A stretch of 64,000 nucleotides of DNA from Kocuria marina (GCF_000786655.1 NZ_JROM01000041.1:112897-176896); one strand, 5' to 3'. Shown: positions 1 through 9,598, numbered from the stretch's first letter. Program-made: numbers and translations. Notes: generated by a model from the letters alone, not told the origin.

Positions 1-780
1 GTGCTGACCGATCGCGGAACCCGAGTAGGGCGCCAGGTACTTCAGACCGGCGGACTCGGACGCGGGAGCGGCCACGATCGTGGTGTACTCCAGGGCGCCG
101 TTGTCCTCGAGGGTCTGGCGCACCGCGGCGATCGTGGAGGCCTTCTGACCGATGGCCACGTAGATGCAGCGCACCTGCTTGTCCACGTCACCGGACTCCC
201 AGTTGGAGCGCTGGTTCAGGATGGCGTCCACCGCGATCGCGGTCTTACCGGTCTGGCGGTCACCGATGATCAGCTGACGCTGGCCACGCCCGATCGGGAT
301 CATGGCGTCGATGGCCTTGATGCCGGTCTGCAGCGGCTCGTGCACCGACTTACGCATGGTCACGCCCGGAGCCTGCAGCTCCAGTTCGCGGCGACCCTCG
401 GTGGCGATGGGTCCGAGATCGTCCAGGGGCTCGCCCAGGGGATCCACGACGCGGCCGAGGTAGCCCTCGCCCACGGGCACCGACAACACCTCGCCGGTGC
501 GGTGCACCTCCTGGCCTTCCTCGATGCCCTGGAAGTCACCGAGCACCACGACGCCGATGTCGCGGGTGTCGAGGTTCAGGGCCAGGCCCAGCACCCCGTT
601 CTCGAACTTGAGCAACTCGTTCGCCATGACGGAGGGCAGGCCCTCCACGTGCGCGATACCGTCCGCGGCGGACGACACGCGTCCGACTTCTACTCGTTCC
701 ACATTGCCGGGATCGTAGGACGCCGCGAACTCGTTCAGCGCACTACGGACCTCATCGGCATTGATGGTCACATCGGCCAT
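1..780 (-). CDS. atpA: ATP synthase F1 alpha subunit, N-terminal part (cut by window edge)
   Basis: Nucleotide-binding, mainly regulatory subunit of the F1 head, which makes ATP on the cytoplasmic face of the membrane. About 260 of the usual 540 or so residues are present; the C-terminus lies beyond base 1. The start is the ATG at 780 ([15 protein letters not shown]). The Walker A motif GDRQTGKT is near residue 172, preceded by the conserved [19 protein letters not shown] stretch and followed by [10 protein letters not shown]. It is the last gene seen of the minus-strand atp operon, 169 bp after atpH. Identification is secure. Confidence 0.97.
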   Translation of the reverse strand, partial: MADVTINADEVRSALNEFAASYDPGNVERVEVGRVSSAADGIAHVEGLPSVMANELLKFENGVLGLALNLDTRDIGVVVLGDFQGIEEGQEVHRTGEVLSVPVGEGYLGRVVDPLGEPLDDLGPIATEGRRELELQAPGVTMRKSVHEPLQTGIKAIDAMIPIGRGQRQLIIGDRQTGKTAIAVDAILNQRSNWESGDVDKQVRCIYVAIGQKASTIAAVRQTLEDNGALEYTTIVAAPASESAGLKYLAPYSGSAIGQH

Positions 781-849
781 CTGCTGTCCCTGCTCTCTAC
801 GTCTTGTGATCATCGCTCGAGCCATGACCACGGTTGTACTTGTCGCGAT

Positions 850-950
850 GCGTTGCCCCATCGCCGTGCGGCCGCCTCAGCGGTCGGGGGGCAACGCGAC
901 GAGATGCCGGCATCGACCGACTCCCCGCGATCCCCGCTGCGCGCGGGGAT
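850..950 (-). other. Two perfect hairpins in the atpH-atpA gap
   Basis: The 169-bp gap holds two perfect inverted repeats. Arms 928-936 and 942-950 (GATCCCCGC, 5-nt loop) begin on the atpH stop codon. Arms 850-859 and 888-897 (GCGTTGCCCC) lie closer to atpA. Neither is followed by a T-run, so simple termination is unlikely; mRNA processing or stability control is possible. Confidence 0.5.
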
Positions 951-1762
951 CAGGCTGCGATCCGCTGCTGCAACTGTTCCAGCCGGTGGGTCACCGATCC
1001 GTCGATGACCTCCTCGCCCACCTGCACCCGCAGGCCACCCACCAACGACGGGTCCACCTCCGTGGTGAGCTTCAGGTCCCGTCCGTACAGCCGGTTCAGA
1101 CCCTGGCGCAGTTTCTCCGTCTGGTCCTCCCGGAGGGGACGAGCCGTGGTGACCCGCGCGATCCAGCGCTGCTGACGGTCTGCGACCCACTCGGCGAAGT
1201 GCTCGAGCAGGCGACCGGGCAGCGCACCCCGCGGTTCGCTCACCGCGCGTTCGATCAGCAGGGAGGCCTCCTCCGAGCTCGTCGTCATGAGACGACGGGC
1301 CAGGGTGGCCTTGGCCTGCGCGCTCGCGCGCGAGTCCGAGAACGCGTTCTGCACCTCGGTGGAGTGATCCAGCACGGACTTGAACCGGATCAGTTCGTCC
1401 ACGAGCGTCTCGAGCGCGTTCACGCCGCCGCGGTTCTCGGCGGACGCGGCCGCGAGCAACACGGCCGTGCGTTCGATCCCGTCACCCAGCTGGCGCTCGG
1501 TGGCGCTGCGCTGGGACGCGAGTTCGGCGACGACGTCCACGGCCACCTCGTGCGCGCGGCCGTCGAGCAGCGTGTGCACGAACCGGGCGCGGTCCTCGGC
1601 GGGGCGGGAGGGATCCGTGAGAGCGCGGCGCAGTGCGCCGTTCTCGTCCACGATGTCCAGGATCTCGAACAACTGGTGTGCGATCTCGGGACTCGCGGCG
1701 GATGCCCAGTGGTCAACGTCCACGGAGAGCGGACGATAGGGTTCGTTCGATGCTTCTGCCAT
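950..1762 (-). CDS. atpH: ATP synthase F1 delta subunit
   Basis: Peripheral-stalk subunit joining the F1 head to the b subunits. At 270 residues it is longer than the roughly 180-residue enterobacterial protein; actinobacterial delta subunits are usually of this longer type. The C-terminal OSCP-like region includes RPLREDQTEKLRQGLN and ends DPSLVGGLRVQVGEEVIDGS, a strongly conserved family signature. The start ATG at 1762 shares one base with the atpF stop (TAATG), implying translational coupling. Confidence 0.95.
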   Translation of the reverse strand: MAEASNEPYRPLSVDVDHWASAASPEIAHQLFEILDIVDENGALRRALTDPSRPAEDRARFVHTLLDGRAHEVAVDVVAELASQRSATERQLGDGIERTAVLLAAASAENRGGVNALETLVDELIRFKSVLDHSTEVQNAFSDSRASAQAKATLARRLMTTSSEEASLLIERAVSEPRGALPGRLLEHFAEWVADRQQRWIARVTTARPLREDQTEKLRQGLNRLYGRDLKLTTEVDPSLVGGLRVQVGEEVIDGSVTHRLEQLQQRIAA

Positions 1763-2313
1763 TACCGTGCAGCTCCCGTGCGACCTTGCTCGGCCTCGAG
1801 ATCAGCCAGGAAACGATCGACCACGCGGTTGGCGCGATCGTCGTCGTTCAAGGACTCCCCGACGATCTTGGACGCGAGCTGTGTTGCCAAAGTGCCGACC
1901 TCGTCACGCAGTGAGACCACCGCGGCCGCACGCTCGGCCTCGATGGCCTTGTGGGCGTTCTCGGTGATCCGCGCGGATTCGAGGTTGGCGCGATCCTTGA
2001 AGTCCGCCAGGATCTTCTCACCCTCGGAGCGAGCTTCCTCACGGATCTTCTGGGCCTCGAGCCGGGCACTTTCGAGCTGCTGGTTGTACTCGTCGCGAGC
2101 GGCCTTCGCCTCGGCCTGAGCGGCCTTGGCCTTGGCCAGTCCACCCTCGATGGCGTCCGCGCGGTCCCTGAAGACCTTCTCGAACGCCGGGACGATGAAC
2201 TTGTACGCGATGAAGAGCAGAATTGCGAACCCCACAAAGGTAATCAGCATTTCCCAGCCGTTGGGGAACAGAGGGCTCTGTCCCTCTTCAGCTGCCAACA
2301 CCATTGCGTTCAT
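1762..2313 (-). CDS. atpF: ATP synthase F0 b subunit
   Basis: Membrane-anchored peripheral-stalk subunit, 183 residues. It has one transmembrane helix (about residues 20-42, MLITFVGFAILLFIAYKF) followed by a long charged coiled coil rich in Ala, Glu, Lys and Arg (about 45-150), the standard b-subunit plan. It lies between atpE and atpH in the usual order and shares a base with atpH. Identification is secure. Confidence 0.95.
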   Translation of the reverse strand: MNAMVLAAEEGQSPLFPNGWEMLITFVGFAILLFIAYKFIVPAFEKVFRDRADAIEGGLAKAKAAQAEAKAARDEYNQQLESARLEAQKIREEARSEGEKILADFKDRANLESARITENAHKAIEAERAAAVVSLRDEVGTLATQLASKIVGESLNDDDRANRVVDRFLADLEAEQGRTGAAR

Positions 2314-2362
2314 GAGCGCGATTCCTGTTCTCTAGATAGGGCGTGTGCGAAAGGGTGTGCCC

Positions 2363-2563
2363 TTAGAGCAGTGCCAGGACGAAGCCCAGAATGGCGAGCG
2401 CCTCGACCACGGCGAAGCCCATGAACAGCATGGGCTGGATCACGCGCTGGGACTCGGGCTGACGGGCCACGGACTGCATGTAAGCCGCGAAGATGAGACC
2501 CACACCGATGCCACCGCCGATGGCAGCGAGACCGTAGCCAATAACGCTGAGCGAACCTTCCAT
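2363..2563 (-). CDS. atpE: ATP synthase F0 c subunit
   Basis: Proteolipid that forms the rotating c-ring. At 66 residues it is a two-helix hairpin: glycine-rich helix 1 ([11 protein letters not shown]), polar loop RQPE at 34-37, and helix 2 carrying the proton-binding carboxylate Glu54 in FAVVEALAI. The motif is of the H+ type; no Na+ signature is obvious. A purine-rich RBS (GAAAGGAAATATCC) precedes the ATG. It lies between atpB and atpF. Confidence 0.97.
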   Translation of the reverse strand: MEGSLSVIGYGLAAIGGGIGVGLIFAAYMQSVARQPESQRVIQPMLFMGFAVVEALAILGFVLALL

Positions 2564-2676
2564 TATGGATATTTCCTTTCTGGGTGCCCGCTGGAGCGGG
2601 CCGTGGTGCCATTACGGGAAACCGTGAATGGTCGATGGTCACGTGAGCGGCCCGGAGGTCGCGCTCCTTCGTGGGG

Positions 2677-3468
2677 CTAGTGCCCCTCCTGCAGTGCGCC
2701 CTGTACGTACACGGCGAACAGCAGGGTGAAGATGTAGGCCTGCAGGATCTGGATCAGAACCTCCAGGAAGTAGATGAACAGTCCGAGGACCAGACCGAAG
2801 ACCGAACCGCCGATCCCGAGCACGCCGCCCACCTCGGTGGCGAGGTACGCCATGAAGGCCGCCGCGACCATGATGGCCATGTGGCCGGCGAACATGGTGG
2901 CGAACACACGCAGTGCGTGGGTCACGGGGCGGATGATCATGTTCGAGAGGAACTCGAGCGGGATCAGGATGATGTAGAGGACCTTGGGGACGTTCGGCGG
3001 CATGGTCATCTTGGCCATGAAGTGGCCCAGACCGTGGCGCTTGATACCCACTCCGACCCACACGACGTAGGCAACGGCCGCGAAGACGTACGCGGTGCCG
3101 GGGTGCGAGAACGTGGGCAGCTGCAGGACGGGGATGGACCCGAAGAGGTTGTTCACCAGGATGAAGAAGAAGAAGGTGAACAGCAGGGGCACGAACGGAC
3201 GGAAGTCTTTCTCGCCGATTATGTCGCGACCCAGGTGGTTGCGGACCAGGCCGTAGCCCATCTCACCCAGGTACTGCCCCTTGGTGGGGACCAGCGCGCG
3301 CCGCCGCACCACGTACATGAAGAACGCCGCGATCAGAACCACCGACAACAGGATCAGCAACGAGTGCTTACCGAAGGCGAAGGAACCCACTTCGAAGAAC
3401 GGGGGCAGATACGCATCTTCCGTGGACGGGGCCACGAATTCGGCCGGAATCCTCAGGGCGGGGTTCAA
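2677..3468 (-). CDS. atpB: ATP synthase F0 a subunit (TTG start)
   Basis: Integral membrane stator subunit that provides the proton half-channels against the c-ring. It has 263 residues with several hydrophobic helices. The essential arginine is in THALRVFATMFAGHMA, and the C-terminal helix is rich in Gln (LIQILQAYIFTLLFAVY). The start is taken as TTG at 3468 because a good AAGGA lies 7 nt upstream and no ATG fits better. It is the first canonical F0 gene of the operon, 113 bp before atpE. Confidence 0.95.
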   Translation of the reverse strand: MNPALRIPAEFVAPSTEDAYLPPFFEVGSFAFGKHSLLILLSVVLIAAFFMYVVRRRALVPTKGQYLGEMGYGLVRNHLGRDIIGEKDFRPFVPLLFTFFFFILVNNLFGSIPVLQLPTFSHPGTAYVFAAVAYVVWVGVGIKRHGLGHFMAKMTMPPNVPKVLYIILIPLEFLSNMIIRPVTHALRVFATMFAGHMAIMVAAAFMAYLATEVGGVLGIGGSVFGLVLGLFIYFLEVLIQILQAYIFTLLFAVYVQGALQEGH

Positions 3469-3498
3469 TACGGGTCCTTTCTGCGGTATCCAGACCGG

Positions 3499-3879
3499 TC
3501 ACACTCTGGGCTCGGGGCCCAAGTCGGGTGACTTCTTCGTCTCCGACGGGGTCTTTTGCGGGGCGGTACTGCGGTTCAAGGCGTCCCTCATGTGAAGGTA
3601 ACCGAGGTACACCCCGGCGGCCGCTCCGAAGACAGCTCCCGCGATCACAATCCACCGAGTTCCCAGTAGGTGATCCAGGAACCAGCCTACCAAACTCCAA
3701 AACACCGCACCGACCACGATGTACAGCAGGACTGCGATCCCGCCCCCCAGGCCGCCGCGCTCCACGAGCTCCCCCGCGGTGTGCAGGGTCTCCTTGCGCG
3801 CGTTGTCCCGCATGCGCGTGGACATCCCCCGCAGGTCCCTGGGACGCCGGCCTCCCGGCTCGTTCGGTGCGGAACTCAT
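3499..3879 (-). CDS. AtpZ-like two-helix membrane protein
   Basis: Small protein (126 residues) just upstream of atpB. It has two predicted transmembrane helices (about 50-68 and 76-94), the second Ala/Gly-rich and ending YLGYLHMRDAL, which resembles AtpZ/AtpI accessory proteins (proposed Mg2+/Ca2+ transport or c-ring assembly). Its ATG overlaps the stop of the gene above by ATGA. The N-terminal 40 residues are basic and polar. Assignment rests on size, topology and position; the exact role is uncertain. Confidence 0.7.
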   Translation of the reverse strand: MSSAPNEPGGRRPRDLRGMSTRMRDNARKETLHTAGELVERGGLGGGIAVLLYIVVGAVFWSLVGWFLDHLLGTRWIVIAGAVFGAAAGVYLGYLHMRDALNRSTAPQKTPSETKKSPDLGPEPRV

Positions 3880-4469
3880 GGCGTTCGCCTTTCGTGGGTG
3901 GATCGGTCGTGCCCCGCCTGGCCGTCGTGTACGTCACGGGCGGGAGGGACGGACGGGGCGGCAGCGGCGTCGTCGTGGGCTCGTTCGATGGCCGACGACG
4001 CCGCGTCGGGTGCGGGATCGGGCGCGTCCTGCCGGGTGACACCGCGGGTCAGCACGGCGAAACCGGCCAGGGCGAGCACGAGACACACCAGGACGGTCAC
4101 GGCGAACGCGCGCGGGGCGAGCCACGGCGGAGCCCCCAGGAACATCAGGAACCAGCCCAGCACGAGCACCTTGAGGAGGTACAGCGCGGCGAGCGCGGGA
4201 GCCGTGGCCGCCGGTGCCACGCGGTACATCTGGGCCGCCACGAGGGCGGTGGCCGCGGAGCTGATCGCGATGATCCCCGCCCCGAGCAGCACGGAACGCG
4301 GCACCGACGGGATGCCCATGAGCGCCGAAAGTGTAAGCAGAATCACACCGACGATCAGGAACATGACTGCCCCGGCCCGCACACCCCGGCCGTAGGAAGG
4401 GGGACGGGAGCGGGCGGCGTCGTGCGCGGCGGATTCCGCCGACGAACGCGGAGCGCGGTCAGGGGTCAT
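3876..4469 (-). CDS. Four-helix membrane protein at head of atp operon (AtpI-like)
   Basis: 197 residues with four hydrophobic helices (about 32-53, 58-80, 87-108, 118-136), flanked by a disordered polar N-terminus and a long Ala/Asp/Pro-rich tail. A four-helix protein placed before atpB fits AtpI, but I see no diagnostic motif. It is coupled by ATGA to both the WecA-like gene above and the AtpZ-like gene below, so the envelope genes and the ATP synthase may share a transcript. The tail is encoded by DNA carrying two copies of a recurrent 11-mer (see findings). Confidence 0.65.
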   Translation of the reverse strand: MTPDRAPRSSAESAAHDAARSRPPSYGRGVRAGAVMFLIVGVILLTLSALMGIPSVPRSVLLGAGIIAISSAATALVAAQMYRVAPAATAPALAALYLLKVLVLGWFLMFLGAPPWLAPRAFAVTVLVCLVLALAGFAVLTRGVTRQDAPDPAPDAASSAIERAHDDAAAAPSVPPARDVHDGQAGHDRSTHERRTP

Positions 4470-5596
4470 GGGCGCGGACTCCGGGCGGAGCTCCGGGCGC
4501 GGTCGAGCAGCACCGGGGACACGAGGTACAGCACGATCACGAGCACCACGGCCACGCCGGCGAGCACGGAACCCGTGCCCGCGGCCCGCAGACCGTAGAG
4601 GGAGATCAGACTGACGCACGCCGTGGCGGTCGTGACCACCGCGGCGGACTGCACGTGGGACAGGCCCACGTCCGTGAGGCGCTGGTAGACGTGCTGCCGG
4701 TGCGGTGTGTACCAGACCTCCCCGCGGCGGATCCGCAGCACGAGCGTCACGGCGGTGTCCGCGAGGTAGACCAGCAGCGGGGGCAGCAGGTACTCCACGT
4801 AGACGCCCGAGAGGAACGCGCCGATCGCGATCGCGGCGATGGCACCGCCCAGGACGTAGGAGCCGACGTCGCCCAGGAAGACCGTGCCGCGCCCCAGGTT
4901 CCACGGCAGGAAGCCCAGGAACGCTCCGGCGAGCGCGAGGCCCGCGCACACCATCCACGGCATCCCGTTCGCCGCACCGGCCCACGCGTAGAACACGCCC
5001 ACCACGCCGCCGTGCAGCCCGGAGATCCCGTTGATGCCGTCCATGAAGTTGGCGATGTTGACGTAGGCCACGGTCGCGAGCACGCCCACGGGCCACCACC
5101 ACGCGGGGATGCCCAGGGCCACGATCATCGCGGCGGTCCCGAGCGCGCCCACGAGGGCCTGTACGCCCAACCGGACACCGATGGACACGCCGCGGTAGTC
5201 CTCGGCCCAGCCCAGGGCCGCGCTGGCCGCGGTCATGGTGAGCACGGACAGGGCGATCGAACGGTCCACGGGGATCAGACCGAACCCCAGGGACAGCCCG
5301 TACGTGAGGATCAGGGCGATGGCCACCGCAAGACCCATCCCGCGCAGCACGGGGCGCGAGTGCGAGGACCGGTCGGAGGGGATGTCGATCACGCCCCACC
5401 GGCGCAGCAACGGCTTGACCGCGAACGGCAGGAGCACCGAGAGCACGAAGGCAGCGGCGAGTGTCCACGGGGCGAGGGCCAGCAACAGGTTCAGCGCCTG
5501 GCCGTCCGTGAGAGTGGCGGGGCCGGTGACGACCGCGGGGGCCGTGGGGACGCCGTGGGCGGGCAGGAACGCGGTGGGCGCGAGGACGGTGCTCAT
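4466..5596 (-). CDS. WecA/MraY-family undecaprenyl-phosphate sugar-1-phosphate transferase
   Basis: Polytopic membrane enzyme (376 residues, about 10-11 helices) expected to move a phospho-sugar from a UDP-sugar to polyprenyl phosphate, the first step of wall glycopolymer synthesis. Family motifs are visible: GWAEDYRG, NIANFMDGINGISG, and VFLGDVGSYVLG with the Mg-binding acidic residue, then a cytoplasmic loop TPHRQHVYQRL. The DD motif usual after the fourth helix is ED here. The ATG overlaps the upstream stop (ATGA). The Tag/WecA-type substrate cannot be fixed from sequence. Confidence 0.88.
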   Translation of the reverse strand: MSTVLAPTAFLPAHGVPTAPAVVTGPATLTDGQALNLLLALAPWTLAAAFVLSVLLPFAVKPLLRRWGVIDIPSDRSSHSRPVLRGMGLAVAIALILTYGLSLGFGLIPVDRSIALSVLTMTAASAALGWAEDYRGVSIGVRLGVQALVGALGTAAMIVALGIPAWWWPVGVLATVAYVNIANFMDGINGISGLHGGVVGVFYAWAGAANGMPWMVCAGLALAGAFLGFLPWNLGRGTVFLGDVGSYVLGGAIAAIAIGAFLSGVYVEYLLPPLLVYLADTAVTLVLRIRRGEVWYTPHRQHVYQRLTDVGLSHVQSAAVVTTATACVSLISLYGLRAAGTGSVLAGVAVVLVIVLYLVSPVLLDRARSSARSPRP

Positions 5597-7551
5597 GCGT
5601 GGCGCCTCCAGCCCGTGTGTCCCTCGGCGGCGTCGCCGTCCGCACCGTCGACGTCCGCGTCCTCGGCGCGGGATCCCGTGGCCGGGGCGCACTCGGCGGC
5701 GCGCGGCACGGAGAAGTCCGTGACCTTGGGCTGGGTGCTCACCACGACCTGCGGGATGGATCCCGTGAACATCATCCCGCCGCGCACCTTCCACACGTGG
5801 CGATCCAGGTTCGCGGGATCCAGGCGCTCGGCCTTGGCGTGGGAGATCTTGGGGTGGAAGGGCCGCTCGTCGGTCTCACCCGTACCGATGAGGTCCTCGT
5901 GCAGCTTCTCACCGTGGCGCAGCCCGGTGATCTCGATGCTGATGTCCTCGCGCCCGGACATCGAGCGCAACCGGCGGGCGATGTCCAGGATCCGCACGGG
6001 CTCCCCCATGTCCAGGATGAGCACCTCTCCCCCGCGCGCGATCGCACCGGCCTGGATCACGAGCTGACACGCCTCGGGGATGGTCATGAAGTACCGGGTG
6101 GCATCCGGGTGGGTCACGGTGATCGGCCCGCCCTGGCGGATCTGTTCCGCGAACAGCGGCAGCATGGACCCGCGCGAACCGAAGACGTTGCCGAAGCGCA
6201 CGGACGCGTAGCGCTTGCCCGTGCGGTCCCCCATCCACGCGGTGAGTTTCTCCGCAACACGCTTGGAGTGACCGAGGGCCGTGGTGGGATTGGCGGCCTT
6301 GTCCGTGGAGATGTTCACGAACACGTCCACGTCCACGGCGGCCGCGGCGCTCAGCACGTGCAGCGAGCCCATGACGTTGGTCTTCCACGCCTCGTCCGGG
6401 TACTGCTCGAGCAGGGACACGTGTTTCAGGGCCGCGGCGTGGAAGACCACCTGGGGCCGGCGGTCCTGGAACACCCGGGTCAGGGCGTCCGGATCGCGGA
6501 TGTCGCACAGCACGGTGTCGTTGCCGTCCAGCAGGCCACGCCCGGTGATGGAGATCTGGGTGGCCTGCAACCCGGATTCGTCACGGTCCAGCATGATCAG
6601 CTCGGCGGGTTCGAAACCCACGAGTTGGCGGCACAATTCCGAACCGATCGACCCACCCGCGCCCGTGACGAGCACGCGTTTGCCGGTCACGTACCCCGCG
6701 ATGGCCTCCACGTGGATGTCCACGGGCCGCCGTCCGATGAGGTCCTCCATGGAGATGTCACGCAGGTCCACGCTCTGGTTTGCGCCGGTGAGCATCTCGG
6801 TCAGCGGCGGGACGGTCATCACGCGGGTCCCGGTGCCCTCCACGGCTTCCGAGACGCGTTGCATGGTGCGGGGGTCCACGTCCGCGACGGCCACGATCAG
6901 CACGCCGGCGCGCGTGTGCTCCAGGACGGACGCGGCGTCGTGCAGCGTGCCCATGACCGGGACCGAGGAGATGCGCAGGTGCTTCTTGGCGGGGTCGTCG
7001 TCGAGCAGGGCCATGGGCAGGAAACCGGACGCCGGGTCCTGCATCATGCGGTGGACCAGGAACGTGCCCAGCGCGCCCGCGCCGAAGATCACCACGTTCT
7101 GCGCCTGCTCACCTGGCTTGGCCGTGGACTCCTGGTACATGCGCTTGAGGTAGCGGAACGCGGCCATCAACAGGCAGGCGAACGGGAACGCGATGAACCC
7201 CAATGAGCGCGGGATCCACAGGGCCACACCGAAGACCAGCAGGACGGCCTCGAGCAGTGCCGTGACGATCACGGTCACGACCACGAGCAGCTTGGCCTCC
7301 TCGAAACTGCCGAACGAGTACCGGCCCTTGTAGAGGGCGAACGAGAAGCCCACGAGCAGTTGCAGCACGACCGCCACCACGCACGTGATGATCACGCCAC
7401 CCACGGAGATGAGCTCCACGTTCATCTCGAACCGGAGGAACACCGCGACCCACAGCGCCACGATCCACGCGACGGAATCCAGGATCATCTGGATCCACAG
7501 CCACGCGACCGGTTTGTCCGCTCGGGGGGTGGGGCTTGCGGGGGTGACCAT
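5593..7551 (-). CDS. FlaA1/CapD-like membrane NDP-sugar dehydratase/epimerase
   Basis: 652-residue polysaccharide-biosynthesis enzyme. An N-terminal region of four transmembrane helices (about 20-150) is followed by a nucleotide-binding domain (NVVIFGAGALGTFLVHRMM) and a C-terminal short-chain dehydrogenase domain starting RVLVTGAGGSIGSELCRQ. The PglF/CapD-type signature NISTDKAANPTTALGHSKRVAEK is present. The family makes 4-keto-6-deoxy UDP-sugars from UDP-GlcNAc. The start ATG at 7551 has AAAGGAC upstream. The tail (about 620-652) is Asp/Glu/Ala-rich. It is coupled to the WecA-like gene by ATGA. Confidence 0.9.
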   Translation of the reverse strand: MVTPASPTPRADKPVAWLWIQMILDSVAWIVALWVAVFLRFEMNVELISVGGVIITCVVAVVLQLLVGFSFALYKGRYSFGSFEEAKLLVVVTVIVTALLEAVLLVFGVALWIPRSLGFIAFPFACLLMAAFRYLKRMYQESTAKPGEQAQNVVIFGAGALGTFLVHRMMQDPASGFLPMALLDDDPAKKHLRISSVPVMGTLHDAASVLEHTRAGVLIVAVADVDPRTMQRVSEAVEGTGTRVMTVPPLTEMLTGANQSVDLRDISMEDLIGRRPVDIHVEAIAGYVTGKRVLVTGAGGSIGSELCRQLVGFEPAELIMLDRDESGLQATQISITGRGLLDGNDTVLCDIRDPDALTRVFQDRRPQVVFHAAALKHVSLLEQYPDEAWKTNVMGSLHVLSAAAAVDVDVFVNISTDKAANPTTALGHSKRVAEKLTAWMGDRTGKRYASVRFGNVFGSRGSMLPLFAEQIRQGGPITVTHPDATRYFMTIPEACQLVIQAGAIARGGEVLILDMGEPVRILDIARRLRSMSGREDISIEITGLRHGEKLHEDLIGTGETDERPFHPKISHAKAERLDPANLDRHVWKVRGGMMFTGSIPQVVVSTQPKVTDFSVPRAAECAPATGSRAEDADVDGADGDAAEGHTGWRRHA

Positions 7552-7577
7552 GCAGTCGTAGTCCTTTCGGGTGCGGG

Positions 7578-8435
7578 TCAGTCGCGGTGACCCACCATGA
7601 GCCGGTACGCCGTTTCCCGCACCCTCAGGGGGACGAATCGGTAGCCGCCGCGCACCATGACGTTCACGGCCCATTGTAGGAACCCCACGTGACCCAGGGT
7701 GCGCAACCGGTGCTGCAACGTCAGTTCGGCCCGCAGCACGCGGTACCCGCCGCGGCGTTCGTAGGAGCCCGCGGAGACGCGGTAGCCCACGAGCGGTTCC
7801 GCCACGTTGCGCACGTCCGCGCCGGCGTGGAGCATGCGCGCCCACAACCAGTAGTCCTCGGCCATGGGGACGTCCTCGTAACCGCCCACGGCGAGCGCCG
7901 CACTGCGGCGCAGCACGACCGTGGGGTGGGAGATGGGGTTGCGGTATCGGCTCACCGCGGCGATCCGCGCGGCCCCCACGGGGGCGGTACGCAGCGCGAC
8001 GGGCCGGGTCTCGTCGTCGCCGATCTCGTGCATGGACGCGCCCACGAGGTCCGCGCCGTCCTCGATCAGGGGCAGTTGCCTCTCGAACCGGCGGGGGTAG
8101 GAGACATCGTCCGCGTCCGCGCGCGCGACGACGTCGTACGCGCACCGCGGCAACGTGACGGTCAGTGCCTGGGCGAGGCCACCGTTCTCCGGGATCCGCA
8201 GCAACCGGACGGGGATCGGGGATTCCTTCGCGAGCCGCTCGAGCTCCGCCGTGACCGACGCCGGCACCGGACCGTCCTGGACGAGCAGCACCTCCGCGGG
8301 CGGGCGGGTCTGCTCCACGGAATTGGACTCCACCGCGCGCCGGATCCGCTCGGCGGTGTCCGCGGCGTACACAGGGATCAACACCGAGAACCGGGCCGGC
8401 AGTTGCGCGGGGGTCAGCGGGTCAGCGAGGGCCAC
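7578..8435 (-). CDS. Family 2 glycosyltransferase
   Basis: GT-A fold transferase likely acting on the same surface glycan. The nucleotide-sugar domain begins FSVLIPVYAAD, with the metal-binding ARADADDVSYPRR segment and PMAEDYWLWARML, the usual GT2 catalytic pattern. The start is uncertain: I chose the GTG at 8435 because it overlaps the end of the upstream gene only slightly, giving 285 residues. An ATG at 8513 would add 26 residues lacking family features. It lies 26 bp before the CapD-like gene. Confidence 0.82.
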   Translation of the reverse strand: MALADPLTPAQLPARFSVLIPVYAADTAERIRRAVESNSVEQTRPPAEVLLVQDGPVPASVTAELERLAKESPIPVRLLRIPENGGLAQALTVTLPRCAYDVVARADADDVSYPRRFERQLPLIEDGADLVGASMHEIGDDETRPVALRTAPVGAARIAAVSRYRNPISHPTVVLRRSAALAVGGYEDVPMAEDYWLWARMLHAGADVRNVAEPLVGYRVSAGSYERRGGYRVLRAELTLQHRLRTLGHVGFLQWAVNVMVRGGYRFVPLRVRETAYRLMVGHRD

Positions 8436-9354
8436 CGAAACCACGTCCGCGCATGCCGTTGCCGTAGAGCCGCGCCCACCGCACCAGTCCGGGCAGATCA
8501 CGGTGGCGTGCATAGTGGGCGGGGTAGCCGATCGCGTCCGCGACCAGTTGCACCACGCGCTTGTAGCGCCATGAGACGTACCCGCGGTTACGGAAGAAGT
8601 GGCGCTGCTTGAACTCCCCCGGAGGGATCAACACCTGCAGCTTGCCGGGGATCACCACGTGTTCCTCGGCCCAGCCCGGCGGGTGGGACACGGCCGTGGT
8701 CGTGACCGTGCCGAACGGCAGCCCGCTCTTGCGCAGGCGCACGAGGAAGTCGACCTCGTCCCCGCGCAGGAACAGTTTCAGGTCCGGCAACCCCACCCGG
8801 AAGAACACGGACTCGTCCATGAGCGCACCGTTGAAGAAATTGGCGTAGGAGTCGATGAACCCCAGCGGTTCCAGGTCCGCGCGGCGATGGGTGATCCCAC
8901 CATCCAGCCGGAACGGGAACGCGAGGGCATCATGGTCCTGGGGTGCCACGATGAGCGGTGACACCACGGCGAGCCCCCGCTCGCGCGCTGCTTCGCGCAG
9001 GGTGTGCAGGCATTCGGGGTCCTCGGGATGGGCGTCGTCGTCCATGAGCCACACCTGGTCCGCGCCGCTCGCGAGCGCCGTGAGGATGGCGAGCGCGAAT
9101 CCGCCCGCCCCGCCCAGATTGGCCTCGGAGCGGCGGTAGTGCAGCGTGAAGGCTCCCCCGATCCGCTCCCCCAGCGCGGCCTCGTCCAGGGCGGTACGCC
9201 CGGCGTCCACGAGACACAGACTCGCGATCGGGTCGGTCTGGACGCGCAGCGCGTCGATCAGCGCCGTGACGTCCTCGGGGCGGTCCTGCGTGACGCACGC
9301 GACGCTCACGTTCGCGTCCGGACGGTCGCTCGCCCGCGCGGTGGATTCGGTCAT
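8422..9354 (-). CDS. GlfT-like family 2 glycosyltransferase
   Basis: 310 residues. It has the pattern of actinobacterial galactofuranosyl/rhamnosyl transferases: an N-terminal VSVACVTQDRPEDVTALIDAL, then NLGGAGGFALAI and the acidic metal site VWLMDDDAHPED near residue 101, then RGDEVDFLVRLRKSG and a C-terminal basic region. The start ATG at 9354 follows a GGGGG-rich RBS. It is first gene of the minus-strand envelope cluster, divergent from the epimerase at 9599. The acceptor is unknown. Confidence 0.85.
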   Translation of the reverse strand: MTESTARASDRPDANVSVACVTQDRPEDVTALIDALRVQTDPIASLCLVDAGRTALDEAALGERIGGAFTLHYRRSEANLGGAGGFALAILTALASGADQVWLMDDDAHPEDPECLHTLREAARERGLAVVSPLIVAPQDHDALAFPFRLDGGITHRRADLEPLGFIDSYANFFNGALMDESVFFRVGLPDLKLFLRGDEVDFLVRLRKSGLPFGTVTTTAVSHPPGWAEEHVVIPGKLQVLIPPGEFKQRHFFRNRGYVSWRYKRVVQLVADAIGYPAHYARHRDLPGLVRWARLYGNGMRGRGFGGPR

Positions 9355-9598
9355 GGCGCCCCCGGGACGACTCGTGATGTGCAGGGAAGATGTGCTCGAC
9401 CGCGGCGCACGCGCAACCGCTCGCGCGGGCGCCCGGCACGCCGGTGAACTCCCGGAGTCTATCAACGCGTACCTTGACGCCACCTCGACGTCACCCGAAC
9501 GGGTGATGTGCCGCGCTGACGACCACGGGCTGACCACCAGGAGTGGGTCCGGGGCGCTACCGTACGATGAAGACACCATCACGGGAGGAGACACAACA

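Noticed and set aside
7552..8145. Upstream extension of the FlaA1/CapD-like gene in the same frame
   Set aside because: It overlaps the glycosyltransferase gene; the ATG at 7551 has an RBS and begins the known domain plan.
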